A stretch of 35,285 nt of DNA, from assembly GCA_039029915.1 (NCBI GenBank), contig JBCCFD010000020.1, positions 1 to 35,285 of the forward strand, given 5' to 3'. Below, one piece after another: positions 23,881 through 33,356 of this stretch; positions within the stretch are counted from its first letter, which is position 1; every line of letters begins with the position of its first letter. A model generated the notes under the pieces. It was not told where the DNA came from. It was given only the letters and a program-made list of their open reading frames with translations, and did no database searches. The position numbers and the translations under genes were made by a program. This DNA is from QQUD01 sp039029915. GTDB lineage: Bacteria > Chloroflexota > Anaerolineae > Promineifilales > Promineifilaceae.

Positions 23881-26217
23881 TTAAGTTGTGGCTGATTTTT
23901 TCTTCATCTTGCGTTGTCTGCGTTTTTTCTCCCGTTCACGGCGGCGTAAAAATTCGGCCAAATAATAGCTTCCAATTACAAAGGTAGCTGCGGCCACTTG
24001 CCAGCCTACACCTTCCCATGTGGGAAACAGGCCAAACCAAAGACCCATCCAGTAAGGAATCTCGATCCCTCGAATGGGATGGAGAGACATCCAGCCCACT
24101 TTTTGCATGACGTGAATAGTGTTGCCCACCATTGTCACCAGCACTAGCCCAATTAAAACGGCCGTTGCCACAAACATTTTCATGTAGGGCAAGCGTCGCT
24201 GAAGCACAAAGGTGACCACACCTGCAGCCGCCACGCCAACTAAGCCAAAGGCCACGCCGCGCAAAACGATTGATGGACCGGCATCAAGGAAGAGCGCCTG
24301 TAAAAAGAGCGCTGTTTCAAAACCTTCCCGATAAATACTGGTAAAGCCCAGCATGATCAGACCAAAAACCTGTCCCGCTTCTTGCCCCTTCATAACGCCC
24401 GATTTTTGCTGATGCATCGACTTCATGTGATCGGTCCAATACGCCTTGTGGAAAAACCAGTTGGTTATTAGCAAAATGACGCCGATAGCCACCAGCGACA
24501 CCACCGCCTCCAACCGCTCTCCAAACCGAGCAAACGAACTGAGGAGCTGTTGCATAATAATGCCAGTAATAATTGTGGCGACAAACGCAATGAGCGCCCC
24601 TAGCCCAACGTAGCGACGATAGTGGCTTAACGCGCCTACAAAGCTAGCCGTTAGCGCAGCGATAATGACAACGGCTTCTAAACCTTCCCGAAAAACAATA
24701 ATTGCCGCATTTGTTATGATGGCGCCTGGCGCGGTGGGTAAATCGCCAAGCGTTCTTTGGGCCTCAGCCAACGCCTCATCAATATTTGCTCGAATTGAGG
24801 CAATCGTTTCCGGTGATTCACCGAGGGCGAGTGCTTCGGCTAAGCCACGTTCCCCATCGAATCCCTGCCAAAAGAGGCCATCAATCAGGGCAACTTGTTC
24901 AGGTGCGAAGGCCAACAGGCGCGGTTCGGGACCAAAATCAAAAACGGCATAAGCCTCTAAATGCGCTGATTCAGCCATGTCATATTGGCCTTGAGCAACG
25001 GCCGCTTCCACTTGGTCTAACACCGCCGCTATCACATCAAAATCAGCATCGGGATCCAGCTGATTCCACTCATCAGGTAACAGTTCGTTCAAATTCTGAT
25101 TCAACGCGCGGACATTATTTTGCATCTCCCGAACGGGAATTACCGCTTCATTCCGGTTGGCGCGACCGAGATCAGCCTCAATTTGATTGAGCTGTGCCTG
25201 TACAGTTTCTACCAGATCTGGGTTGTCTAAATAAAGCACGGAGCGCAAATCAGCAAAGGCAGCTTGAGCACCCCCCATAAATGTAACGGCTTCTTGAATT
25301 TCAAAGGCAATAAAGATTTCACCGTTTTCAACCCCTCGATCGTACTCGACAGGAATAAGAGAAATGTAACGAATCAACTGGCCTGTTCGACGTACAAGCT
25401 CGTCGGTTGAAAGGGCTGCTGCTCGGAAATTTTGCACGCTGGCCTGCACGGCCGTTACATTGGCCTGAATGGCCGCTTCATCTTCTGCAACAGTAGCATC
25501 AACCAACGCCTCAAAATCTGCATCAACAACAGCCCGCCGGTCAGTCCCCGCCTGATCTTCAAAGGAGCCGGCCAGAATACGCCAATACCCCATCGCTAAT
25601 CCGGCAGATTCGCTGCGTCGACCATAAAATTGATTGGCATCTGCTGAGGAGACCAACGTTTCCTGCATCTTCCCTTGATAGGTATCAAATAGGTCGGCCG
25701 TCACGCGAGCAACAGCATCCTCGGTAGAAAGACTGTCCTCGGCTAGCAAATTTAGCGACAGGGTGGCATCGGCACCAGGTCGCTCAAAGCGGGTGCTGGG
25801 ACGGAAATCACGTACCAATAGCCACTCTTGAGCGAGTTCAACATCTCCTAACTCAATCGCTTCCACCGTTTGCAGATAGCTACCCAACAATACGGCCGTT
25901 CTGCCTAAACCCTTTGCCGCCGCTAACATATTGCTGTTGTCATCAACAATACCTTGCCGCGACATGGCGATGGCTTCCTGAACGGCCGTTATCGATTCAG
26001 GCGGCAATCCGGCCTCAGCCAGCTGCGCCAGCAAGCGTTCCCCCTCCTCAAGCGCCGCATTTGCCTCATCTACATTTCCTAATAGTACCTGCTTCTGCAC
26101 CTCAAAAAACTGCTGATCTAGCGCTTCAGTAATCTGCCAAGGCGGATCAGCTTGGGCGTTCACCGTAGGCACCCATAAAAGAAAAATCAAAATGAGAAAA
26201 ATGAGTCGACGTTTCAT
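23881..26217 (-). CDS. FTR1-family iron permease with large extracytoplasmic domain (1)
   Basis: A 778-residue protein. Residues 1-22 are a signal peptide (MKRRLIFLILIFLLWVPTVN then AQA). Residues 23-500 are a helical, Glu-rich extracytoplasmic domain including EYDRGVENGEIFIAFEIQEA. Residues 500-760 are the FTR1 permease with both iron-binding REGLE (510-514) and REGFE (630-634) motifs. The C-terminus is strongly basic (EREKKRRQRKMKKK). FTR1/EfeU proteins move iron across the membrane, usually coupled to oxidation or to an EfeO partner. It ends the transcript containing the three-domain lipoprotein. The ectodomain is homologous to that of the second FTR1 (29690-31996). Confidence 0.92.
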   Translation of the reverse strand: MKRRLIFLILIFLLWVPTVNAQADPPWQITEALDQQFFEVQKQVLLGNVDEANAALEEGERLLAQLAEAGLPPESITAVQEAIAMSRQGIVDDNSNMLAAAKGLGRTAVLLGSYLQTVEAIELGDVELAQEWLLVRDFRPSTRFERPGADATLSLNLLAEDSLSTEDAVARVTADLFDTYQGKMQETLVSSADANQFYGRRSESAGLAMGYWRILAGSFEDQAGTDRRAVVDADFEALVDATVAEDEAAIQANVTAVQASVQNFRAAALSTDELVRRTGQLIRYISLIPVEYDRGVENGEIFIAFEIQEAVTFMGGAQAAFADLRSVLYLDNPDLVETVQAQLNQIEADLGRANRNEAVIPVREMQNNVRALNQNLNELLPDEWNQLDPDADFDVIAAVLDQVEAAVAQGQYDMAESAHLEAYAVFDFGPEPRLLAFAPEQVALIDGLFWQGFDGERGLAEALALGESPETIASIRANIDEALAEAQRTLGDLPTAPGAIITNAAIIVFREGLEAVVIIAALTASFVGALSHYRRYVGLGALIAFVATIITGIIMQQLLSSFARFGERLEAVVSLVAIGVILLITNWFFHKAYWTDHMKSMHQQKSGVMKGQEAGQVFGLIMLGFTSIYREGFETALFLQALFLDAGPSIVLRGVAFGLVGVAAAGVVTFVLQRRLPYMKMFVATAVLIGLVLVTMVGNTIHVMQKVGWMSLHPIRGIEIPYWMGLWFGLFPTWEGVGWQVAAATFVIGSYYLAEFLRRREREKKRRQRKMKKKSATT

Positions 26218-26232
26218 AATTAAAGACGGTCA

Positions 26233-26334
26233 GGGCTTACACAACATATCCTAGAACATCATTCTTAAAACATGAGGTAAGCCCCGAATCGTATTGGGAA
26301 TAATGAATGGTGCCAGCTTCAAAAAACTGGCACC
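26233..26334. other. Two inverted repeats between the lipoprotein and FTR1 genes
   Basis: In the 133-base gap, GGGCTTAC (26233-26240) and GTAAGCCC (26277-26284) form an 8-bp stem around 36 bases. GGTGCCAG/CTGGCACC (26309-26334) is a perfect 8-bp hairpin with a 10-base loop, 17 bases after the lipoprotein stop. Neither has a clear T-run after the stem on the minus strand. A partial terminator would allow more lipoprotein than permease to be made. Confidence 0.45.
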
Positions 26335-26350
26335 TTCAATAATGAATCAA

Positions 26351-29300
26351 TTATTCAACAATTTCAATCTCAAGCAAAGCAGCCGCTTGGGCAACTTGGC
26401 CAGAGAGTGCGGTAGCGCGATCCTGCGCTTCCGTACCAAACAGGTCAGCAGCCTCTGGCGTAAACGCTTCACCACCTAACTCTTGTTGATATAAATCATC
26501 AACATAGCCAATCAAGTCAGCAAAGCCCGCATCAATTTGAGAGTGCAAGTCGCTATCAGAATCAACAACCAATGCTGAAACATTATCATAGGTCACATCC
26601 AGACCGCTCAAAATATTGACCACGTCAAACAAACGGCTGCGACCAATGAAAGCAGTTTCTTCAGCAGCATCACCGGAAACGTAGCTAGACAATTTCCACT
26701 GCTCGAAATATTCATTCATGGTTGGAATCATCACGACTAAGGCCGAGAAAGCATCGCTTAAGGTTGGTTCCCATGCGTTGACCGCATCCAGCATATCCTG
26801 AGTGGCCCCGTCAAGCCCCTGGGCAGCACCCAAGAACATATTTGCTTCTGGCATAACTAAACCGTCAACAACAGCACCCACGAACTCATCCTTGGTACCC
26901 CATAGGGTAGGTTCAAGCAGGCTGTGGAAGTAATTACCGGGGCTCTCAAGTACTGTGCCGTCAGGCAGGGTCAAAGTCCACTCTAACGCTTCTTCAGGAT
27001 CATCCTCTGCACTTGGACCTGCATCGATAAGAACATCATAGAAGGCCAGTGAAGAAACACCAGCAATAATCCCTTCATCAAGCTCATACGCCTCTGAAGT
27101 GACCAGCCAAGCTTGCTGACCAGCAATAATCAGGCCTGGAATTTCTTCTGGATGCGCTTCTAACGCAGCGGCATAGTCAAATGAATTTTCAGAAACCAAT
27201 TGATAGTAACGAGCAGCAATACCAAACAGTTCAGCAGAACCAGCTTTCATATTTTCAGCATTACCAATTGCATAATCTTTAACGGCTGCCAAATCAGCGC
27301 CATCGCTTGATGAACTAGTTACGCCTTGATCCACAGTTGCAGAAGCTGGAATAACGAGTTCAAACTCTTCATCAACGAGAATTTCAAGTTGAGCCGCCGC
27401 TTGTGATACCTGACCAGAAAGAGCGGTCGCTTTGTCTTGTGCTTCGGTACCAAACAGGTCAGCTTCTTCTGCACCAAAAACGCTGCCGTCCAGCTCAGTT
27501 TGGTAAAGGTCACCAACAAATCCCTGCAGATCAACATAGCCTGCCGCAATTTGGTCGTGCAAATCGCTGTCCACGCCAATGACCAACGGAGATACGTTTT
27601 CGTAGGTCACACCCAAACCGTTGAGGATGTTAACCACGTCAAACAAACGGCTTTGACCAACAAAGGCGGTTTCTTCAGCTGCATCACCAGAAACGAAGCT
27701 AGACAGTTTCCACTGCTCGAAATATTCGTTCATGGTTGGGGTCATCACAACCAGCGCTGTGAATGCATCGCTAAGGGTTGGTTCCCAAGCGTTGACGTCG
27801 TCCAGCATTTTGCCAGTAGCGGTATCCAAACCGGTCGCTGCACCGAGAAGCAAGTTTGCTTCTGGCATTACCAACTCGCCAACAACAGCGCCAACAAATT
27901 CGTCGTTGGTGCCAAATAGGGCAGGTTCAAGCAGGCTGTGGAAGTAGTTACCGGGGCTTTCCAAGATACGGCCATCTGGTAACAATAGATTCCATTCCAA
28001 TGCTTCTTCGGGATCATCTGCGGCGCTAGCGCCAGCATCGATCAATACATCATAGTAAGCCAGGGTAGGCGTACCGGCGATGATACCTTCGTCAAGCTCA
28101 TAAGATTCAGAAGTGGCCAACCATGCGGCTTGACCAGCAAAAATCAACCCAGGCATTTCATCTGGATTTGCGGCCAGTGCGGCTTCATAGTCAAATCCAG
28201 CGGCAGATACCAGTTGGAAGTAACGGCCAGCAACGCTGAGAAGTTCTTCAGAACCAGCTTTCATATTTTCAGCATTTTCAAGAGCATAAGCCTTAACCGC
28301 ATCAAGATCAGCTTCACCCCCGGCTGGGGCAGCGCCACCGCTTACTTCCGCTAACCCTTGGTCAACGGTCGCTGAAGCGGGAATAACAAGTTCAAACTCT
28401 TCATCAACAGTAATTTCAAGCTGAGCGGCTGCTTGTGATACTTGGCCAGAGATAGCAGTCGCTTGGTCTTGTGCTTCAGTACCAAACAGGTCCGCTTCTT
28501 CCGCACCAAAGGCGCTGCCATCTAGCTCCGTTTGGTAGAGATCACCAACGTAGGCTTGCAGATCACTGTAGCCAGCTGCGATTTGGTCGTGCAGGTCGCT
28601 ATCAACTTCAATAACCAGCGGAGATACGTTTTCGTAGGTCACACCCAAACCGTTGAGGATGTTGACCACGTCAAACAAACGGCTTTGACCAACAAAGGCG
28701 GTTTCTTCAGCTGCATCACCAGAAACGAAGCTAGACAGTTTCCACTGCTCGAAATATTCGTTCATGGTTGGGGTCATTACAACCAAAGCTGTGAACGCAT
28801 CGCTAAGGGTTGGTTCCCAAGCGTTGACGTCGTCCAGCATTTTGCCAGTAGCGGTATCCAAACCGGTCGCTGCACCCAAAAGCAAGTTTGCTTCTGGCAT
28901 TGCAATACCATTAACAACGCCACCGACATATTCGTCGTTGGTGCCGAAAAGGGCAGGTTCAAGCAGGCTGTGGAAGTAGTTACCTGGGCTTTCCAAAACT
29001 CGGCCATCTGGCAACAACAGGTTCCATTCCAGCGCTTCTTCGGGATCATCTGCGGCGCTAGCGCCAGCATCGATCAATACATCGTAGTAGGCCAGTGATG
29101 GCGTACCAGCGATGATACCTTCATCAAGCTCATATGATTCTGAGGTAGCGAGCCACGCTGCTTGGGCAGCAGCAATCAACCCTGGGATTTCTTCGGGAGC
29201 TGAGTCAAAAGCAGCATCGTAATCAAAACCAGCGGCAGAGACAAGTTGATAGTAACGTCCAGCGGCCTCTAAAAGCTGTTCAGAGCCGGCTTTCATGTTT

Positions 29301-29569
29301 TCGGCGTTACTGACGGCGTAGGCTTTGACGGCGTCGAGATCGGCTTCCGCCATCATCTCTTCGTCCATCATTTCCTCTTCCATCTCCTCCTCTTCCATTT
29401 CCTCCTCTTCCATTTCTTCTTCTTCCATCTCTTCTTCGGCTTCAGGTTCTTCGGCTTCAACGGCCGTTTCTTCTTCTGTCACCGTAGGCGTGTCATCACC
29501 ACCGCAAGCTACAACAAGCAGGGCAACAAACAGCACCAAGATCCACCTCTTGGGCTTCAAAAAATTCAT
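26351..29569 (-). CDS. Triple-domain EfeO/imelysin-like acidic lipoprotein
   Basis: A 1072-residue lipoprotein. The signal ends at Cys 22 (VALLVVAC), followed by GGDDTPTV and a low-complexity Glu/Met linker (about residues 33-75, repeating EEEEM). Three homologous domains follow, at about 76-419, 420-759 and 760-1072. Each has ENMKAGSEEL, SYELDEGIIAG, NYFHSLLEPALFGT (an HxxxE motif), MNEYFEQWKLSS and SRLFDVVNIL. The H-rich/Glu-rich helical pattern and the flanking FTR1 genes point to an EfeO/imelysin-type (peptidase M75-like) iron-binding role at the cell surface, although an FEA1-like assignment cannot be excluded. Domains 1 and 2 are almost identical even at the DNA level; domain 3 is more diverged. 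AGGAGG precedes the ATG. Confidence 0.75.
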   Translation of the reverse strand: MNFLKPKRWILVLFVALLVVACGGDDTPTVTEEETAVEAEEPEAEEEMEEEEMEEEEMEEEEMEEEMMDEEMMAEADLDAVKAYAVSNAENMKAGSEQLLEAAGRYYQLVSAAGFDYDAAFDSAPEEIPGLIAAAQAAWLATSESYELDEGIIAGTPSLAYYDVLIDAGASAADDPEEALEWNLLLPDGRVLESPGNYFHSLLEPALFGTNDEYVGGVVNGIAMPEANLLLGAATGLDTATGKMLDDVNAWEPTLSDAFTALVVMTPTMNEYFEQWKLSSFVSGDAAEETAFVGQSRLFDVVNILNGLGVTYENVSPLVIEVDSDLHDQIAAGYSDLQAYVGDLYQTELDGSAFGAEEADLFGTEAQDQATAISGQVSQAAAQLEITVDEEFELVIPASATVDQGLAEVSGGAAPAGGEADLDAVKAYALENAENMKAGSEELLSVAGRYFQLVSAAGFDYEAALAANPDEMPGLIFAGQAAWLATSESYELDEGIIAGTPTLAYYDVLIDAGASAADDPEEALEWNLLLPDGRILESPGNYFHSLLEPALFGTNDEFVGAVVGELVMPEANLLLGAATGLDTATGKMLDDVNAWEPTLSDAFTALVVMTPTMNEYFEQWKLSSFVSGDAAEETAFVGQSRLFDVVNILNGLGVTYENVSPLVIGVDSDLHDQIAAGYVDLQGFVGDLYQTELDGSVFGAEEADLFGTEAQDKATALSGQVSQAAAQLEILVDEEFELVIPASATVDQGVTSSSSDGADLAAVKDYAIGNAENMKAGSAELFGIAARYYQLVSENSFDYAAALEAHPEEIPGLIIAGQQAWLVTSEAYELDEGIIAGVSSLAFYDVLIDAGPSAEDDPEEALEWTLTLPDGTVLESPGNYFHSLLEPTLWGTKDEFVGAVVDGLVMPEANMFLGAAQGLDGATQDMLDAVNAWEPTLSDAFSALVVMIPTMNEYFEQWKLSSYVSGDAAEETAFIGRSRLFDVVNILSGLDVTYDNVSALVVDSDSDLHSQIDAGFADLIGYVDDLYQQELGGEAFTPEAADLFGTEAQDRATALSGQVAQAAALLEIEIVE

Positions 29570-29618
29570 GTTCTAATCCTCCTAATATTGGATTATAAAA
29601 TTGCGAATCTCACGATAT

Positions 29619-29652
29619 GACTTTTTTCGCAGAGATAAGTTCCGCAAAAGTC
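29619..29652. other. Hairpin between second FTR1 and the lipoprotein gene
   Basis: GACTTTT and AAAAGTC (29619-29625 with 29646-29652) can pair, in the 120-base gap between the FTR1 stop (29690) and the lipoprotein start. The stem is bulged beyond the 7 bases. It may set relative expression; no strong terminator is visible here. Confidence 0.3.
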
Positions 29653-29689
29653 GCGAGTTCTTCCCGTTTACAGCAACGAACCTTGAGAA

Positions 29690-31996
29690 TTAATCCGTTG
29701 CAACACTGTTTACACGTTTCTGTCTGGATTGGAACAGGCTCCAGCCAAACGTGCCGACAACTAGCAAAACAAAACCAAGCTGGGCTAGCGTCGTTTCAAC
29801 TGTCGGATAAATTCCAAACAGTTCGATTAACAAAAGATTTTCCGGCATCCAAGAAAGCCAGGTCGCGTTGACATAACCTGCCTCTTGTAACCCTCTAAAG
29901 CCTTTACCCATAAAGTTAAAGGCCATGATCAACAGCAGTGCCGTTGTCACATTAAAAAACGGCTTGAGCGGCAGGCGAACACTGGCCTGCAAAATCAAAT
30001 ACGCCACAATAAGGATAAGCACTAAGCCACCCACAAAACCGATTCCCACGGCTTGGGGATCGGAGTCAAACAGCAAAGTTTGGTAAAAAAGCACCGTTTC
30101 AAACCCTTCTCGGAACACAACCGTGAACCCTAGAAAGGCCAACCCCATGGCTGAGCCAGAGGTTAAAGCTTTGCCCACCTGCTCCTTCACAAAAGTCATC
30201 CAATCTTGAACATATACCTTTTGAAACAGCCAGTTTGTCACGTAAAAAAGTACCGCCACCGCGACCAAAGCCGTCAGACCCTCTAAAAGCTCTCGATTTG
30301 AAAAGGAGATGACAAAAATCGTATTTGCACCCCACCAAATGAGAACGCTTAGGGCAATGGCTGCAGCGACACCTGCGCCTACCCACCAAACGTACTTTCG
30401 CGTTTCGGCAGATTGACGCATAAACCCAATAATGGCGCCAATAATCAGAACGGCTTCCAGCCCTTCACGGATGATAATGGCTGCACTACTAAAAATGGTA
30501 ACGGTGCTATTGGTTTCAGCCGCTAGGAATGCTTCACTTTCGGCCAATCGCTCTCGCAGGGTAGCAATGCGGGCTTCAATGGTGTCCGGGGATTCCTCAT
30601 TGCGAATCATGGCCGCTAAGCCTTCTTCACCGCCGGTGCCTTCCCAAAAGATACCTTCAATGGTTCGGGCTAATCTTGGGGCTCGATTGGCTAATTTAAC
30701 TTCAGGACCGGTTTCAAAAAAGGCGTACGCTTCGATTCGGGTATCTTCGGCTAATTCGTAATTACCAGATTCGACAGCAATCATGACCTCGTCGAGTAGA
30801 TTGTTAATAAGCGTTATTGAAGCGCCGCTGTCGGCAACGGCCGTTGCGTCTACGGCTAGCCCCGTTTCAATCAGACCAATGGCTTCCATCACCAGCGGTT
30901 CTACATCCGCTTTTGGACCAATAACAGCCACAATAGCCTCAATTTCGGTGTAAATTTCAGCCAAGCGTTGAGCGGCAGAAGGATCGTTTGCTTCAATCGT
31001 CGGACGAAGTTCTTCAAAAATCGTTTCGGCCTGATTGCGGAAGGTAACGGTTTCCTGATATTCAATAGCAATGGTGATTTCACCATTTCTGACCGCATCA
31101 CGATACTCAATCCAAATGAGATCTGTGTACAGGTAAAGCAGCTGGGCGCGCTCTGCCAGCTGCTCTTCGGTAAAGGCAATAGGCTGATAGTTGGCTAGTC
31201 CAGAACGAACAATCTCTGCTTGTGTAGTGAGAGTGGCCCAATCTTCAGAAACGGCCGCTTTTCCCGCGGCGTCTAATGCAGTCCACAAATCTGCTGATGC
31301 GGATGCGCCCTGTTTGGAAATATAATCTTCTTCTAAAAGTGCAAAATAACCTTGGGCTTTCCCTACCCACTCAGATGAGCGAGTGGCAAATTGGGATTCA
31401 ATCGCTTCATCAAGTTCATTGAGCGCTTCGCGCAGGCGGAAAAAAGTGGTGTCTCGGAGATCGCTATCAACGATGAGCTTTGCATCAGTTGGTGACACCG
31501 TTTCACGCAGCACCTGTTGCATAACGGCATCGGCAGGACTATTCACTAGGTTAACAATCGTCGAACGACGATATTCGCGCAGTCTAAGCCATTCAACGGC
31601 CGTTTCAGTCTCTCCATCATCTAAAGCGCTTAACGTGACCCTATAGCTTCCATGAAGGAGATGGGCCCACATCTGCCCGCGGGCCAAAGCCAAGCCAGGC
31701 GCATCTCCGGCAGCACCCGCCACTTGAGCTTCCGATATAGCTAATATGATGGCCTCATCAACTGCAGGGGCGGCGGCAGCAATATTGCTTTGTAGCGCAT
31801 TGGTATAAAGGTCGGACATTGCCTGTAAATCAACGGCAATTTGGTCAAGATCAGGCTCACTGCGAAATAATGCAGTTTGAGCCGATAAGCCAAGCTCTCG
31901 CATCGATTCGGCCGTGTCCCAAACGGGGGTTTCCTGTCCCTTGGCAATGGAAAAAAACGCAAGTAGAACGAGACAAACTAAGGCATACTTTTTCAA
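29690..31996 (-). CDS. FTR1-family iron permease with large extracytoplasmic domain (2)
   Basis: A paralogue of the FTR1 at 23881-26217 with the same plan. A signal peptide (MKKYALVCLVLLAFFSIAKG in the preferred frame start) is followed by a Glu-rich helical ectodomain containing EYRDAVRNGEITIAIEYQE. The FTR1 core has REGLE and REGFE motifs (residues 516-520 and 635-639 counted from the GTG at 32014). I prefer the TTG at 31996, preceded by GGGAGAG, over the GTG at 32014, whose nearest AGGA is 14 bases away; both keep the same domains. It is the first gene of the FTR1-lipoprotein-FTR1 set. Two permeases flanking one lipoprotein is unusual; they could form separate complexes. Confidence 0.9.
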   Translation of the reverse strand: MKKYALVCLVLLAFFSIAKGQETPVWDTAESMRELGLSAQTALFRSEPDLDQIAVDLQAMSDLYTNALQSNIAAAAPAVDEAIILAISEAQVAGAAGDAPGLALARGQMWAHLLHGSYRVTLSALDDGETETAVEWLRLREYRRSTIVNLVNSPADAVMQQVLRETVSPTDAKLIVDSDLRDTTFFRLREALNELDEAIESQFATRSSEWVGKAQGYFALLEEDYISKQGASASADLWTALDAAGKAAVSEDWATLTTQAEIVRSGLANYQPIAFTEEQLAERAQLLYLYTDLIWIEYRDAVRNGEITIAIEYQETVTFRNQAETIFEELRPTIEANDPSAAQRLAEIYTEIEAIVAVIGPKADVEPLVMEAIGLIETGLAVDATAVADSGASITLINNLLDEVMIAVESGNYELAEDTRIEAYAFFETGPEVKLANRAPRLARTIEGIFWEGTGGEEGLAAMIRNEESPDTIEARIATLRERLAESEAFLAAETNSTVTIFSSAAIIIREGLEAVLIIGAIIGFMRQSAETRKYVWWVGAGVAAAIALSVLIWWGANTIFVISFSNRELLEGLTALVAVAVLFYVTNWLFQKVYVQDWMTFVKEQVGKALTSGSAMGLAFLGFTVVFREGFETVLFYQTLLFDSDPQAVGIGFVGGLVLILIVAYLILQASVRLPLKPFFNVTTALLLIMAFNFMGKGFRGLQEAGYVNATWLSWMPENLLLIELFGIYPTVETTLAQLGFVLLVVGTFGWSLFQSRQKRVNSVATD

Positions 31997-32135
31997 CTTT
32001 CTCTCCCAATTCACAAAAAGATCTATTTTCCTATCTTTATAAGGTTAGCGCGATCAACAGAAGGTACGATTTTATTCATCTTGCATTTATTCCGTGATCG
32101 TTGAAAAAGTACGTTTTCGAAAATCTCAAAACCTG

Positions 32136-32921
32136 TCATGACCCTGTTAATAGATTTTGATTTGAAAGCAAGTCAGTGGGATTTGTGGTTCTAATGCCAT
32201 ATTTGCGTAATCTCTGATTGACCGTTTCAGAATATGGGGTAAGCATGACGGAATTGATTCGCTGCCGGGCAGATTTCGTGTAATTGACGATAGCATTTTC
32301 GGTCTTAACACTAAATCCTTGGGAATGAGTTGATATGTTTTCAGGCAAAATTTGGAAGAACCGAACGAGGTTATCGATAACGGCAATCTGTTCCCCATCA
32401 AATTGCACATTGATCGCCCCAATGCCCGTAATACCATTAGGATGCACATTGGTCTCTTGCCGAGTCATTCTGTTTGGGTAAAAATCTGACATGACAAACG
32501 GCAGCTTAAGATTTTTAGGCATCAGAAATTGCCACAGTACAAAAGAGCGATCGGGTCGTTTTCGCCTATGCTCTCGGATTTCAGAACTGCTTGCCCTGAC
32601 TCGCTCATAAAGTCCCCGAAGATTGCCACTGTAAACAGCGTAATCTAGGATTGGCTCCTGAGCTAAAGCATAATGCCCAATGCGATTGTAGTAAGGGCTA
32701 AAAAACTTCATGATGCCCAATTGAGTCAACCACCTCACAATGGGGGGAGCAACATTTGCCTTTAGCAATTCAATAAAACTATGGTCATTTAGAAAGATTA
32801 GGGCATTCGTTGCCTTAGCTTCACGGGTGCCAAAAAACACTTCAAAGCCAGCTTCACGAAAATCTTGAACAGCTTCTTTAAAATTTTCAGCTGAAATAAT
32901 GATATGATCTATTCTTTCCAT
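32136..32921 (-). CDS. Glyoxalase-like (VOC superfamily) protein
   Basis: A 261-residue soluble protein starting MERIDHIIISAENFKEAVQD, with FREAGFEVFFGTREAKATNA and LNDHSFIELLKAN, which matches the N-terminal module of the glyoxalase-like domain (PF13468-type). The metal-ligand pattern (H6 at the first strand, E54 in FIELL) is consistent with the vicinal-oxygen-chelate fold. The C-terminal half (NVHPNGITGIGAINVQFD) continues a second module with another beta strand. It starts 9 bases after the monooxygenase gene, so is translated from the same mRNA. Substrate unknown. Confidence 0.65.
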   Translation of the reverse strand: MERIDHIIISAENFKEAVQDFREAGFEVFFGTREAKATNALIFLNDHSFIELLKANVAPPIVRWLTQLGIMKFFSPYYNRIGHYALAQEPILDYAVYSGNLRGLYERVRASSSEIREHRRKRPDRSFVLWQFLMPKNLKLPFVMSDFYPNRMTRQETNVHPNGITGIGAINVQFDGEQIAVIDNLVRFFQILPENISTHSQGFSVKTENAIVNYTKSARQRINSVMLTPYSETVNQRLRKYGIRTTNPTDLLSNQNLLTGS

Positions 32922-32930
32922 GATGCTAAA

Positions 32931-33266
32931 TTAACCTACATCTTCCATCACTTTGCCAGCCACAGCTTCTTGGATAATCTCCATCACCTCAATTTTGGGG
33001 TGACCTAAAAAAGCCTCTTTTGGTAAGCGGCCGGCTCGAGCATGCCCTTGCTTAAACTCCTCTGATTGCGTCCACGCTTCAAAATGTGCTTTTGATTCCC
33101 AAAAGGTCATCACCACATATGGATCTTCAGGATTGGTGGGTCGCATAAGACGAAACGCCATAAACCCAGCCATGCCATCGACGAGGGCGGCGCGGTCAGA
33201 AAACCGTTGTTCAAAGGCTTCCCCGTGTTCGGGATTAACAGGGATTCGGTTCATTACTGCAATCAT
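32931..33266 (-). CDS. IsdG/HmoA-type heme-degrading monooxygenase
   Basis: A 111-residue antibiotic-biosynthesis-monooxygenase fold protein. The IsdG catalytic triad appears conserved as N6 (VMNRIPV), W65 (HFEAW) and H75 (FKQGH), matching IsdG N7, W67 and H77 in spacing. WESKAHFEAWTQSEEFKQGH is the diagnostic segment. It would open the heme ring in the cytoplasm and release iron, fitting the locus. AGGAG is 8 bases before the ATG. A small promoter region with a 14-bp palindrome lies upstream. Confidence 0.8.
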   Translation of the reverse strand: MIAVMNRIPVNPEHGEAFEQRFSDRAALVDGMAGFMAFRLMRPTNPEDPYVVMTFWESKAHFEAWTQSEEFKQGHARAGRLPKEAFLGHPKIEVMEIIQEAVAGKVMEDVG

Positions 33267-33317
33267 TCTCTTTCTCCTATGGTTAAAGGCAGGCTGAGCT
33301 TATCGAGGTTAATTTCG

Positions 33318-33331
33318 GTAAGCTAGCTTAC
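33318..33331. promoter_or_regulatory. 14-bp palindrome upstream of heme monooxygenase gene
   Basis: GTAAGCTAGCTTAC is a perfect palindrome in the 90-base gap between the DUF2325 stop and the monooxygenase start, 52 bases from the start codon. It is a candidate operator for a homodimeric regulator. Whether the gene has its own promoter was not determined. Confidence 0.4.
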
Positions 33332-33356
33332 TCTCTAGCATCTCTGCGCTTTAGCA

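Noticed and set aside
27437..29098. Two long similar plus-strand ORFs resembling each other
   Set aside because: They are mirror images of the duplicated lipoprotein domains 1 and 2, so their similarity reflects the real gene on the minus strand.
29325..29576. Plus-strand ORF rich in Ser and Ile repeats
   Set aside because: It is the antisense of the Glu/Met-rich linker of the lipoprotein gene. Low complexity on the coding strand creates it.
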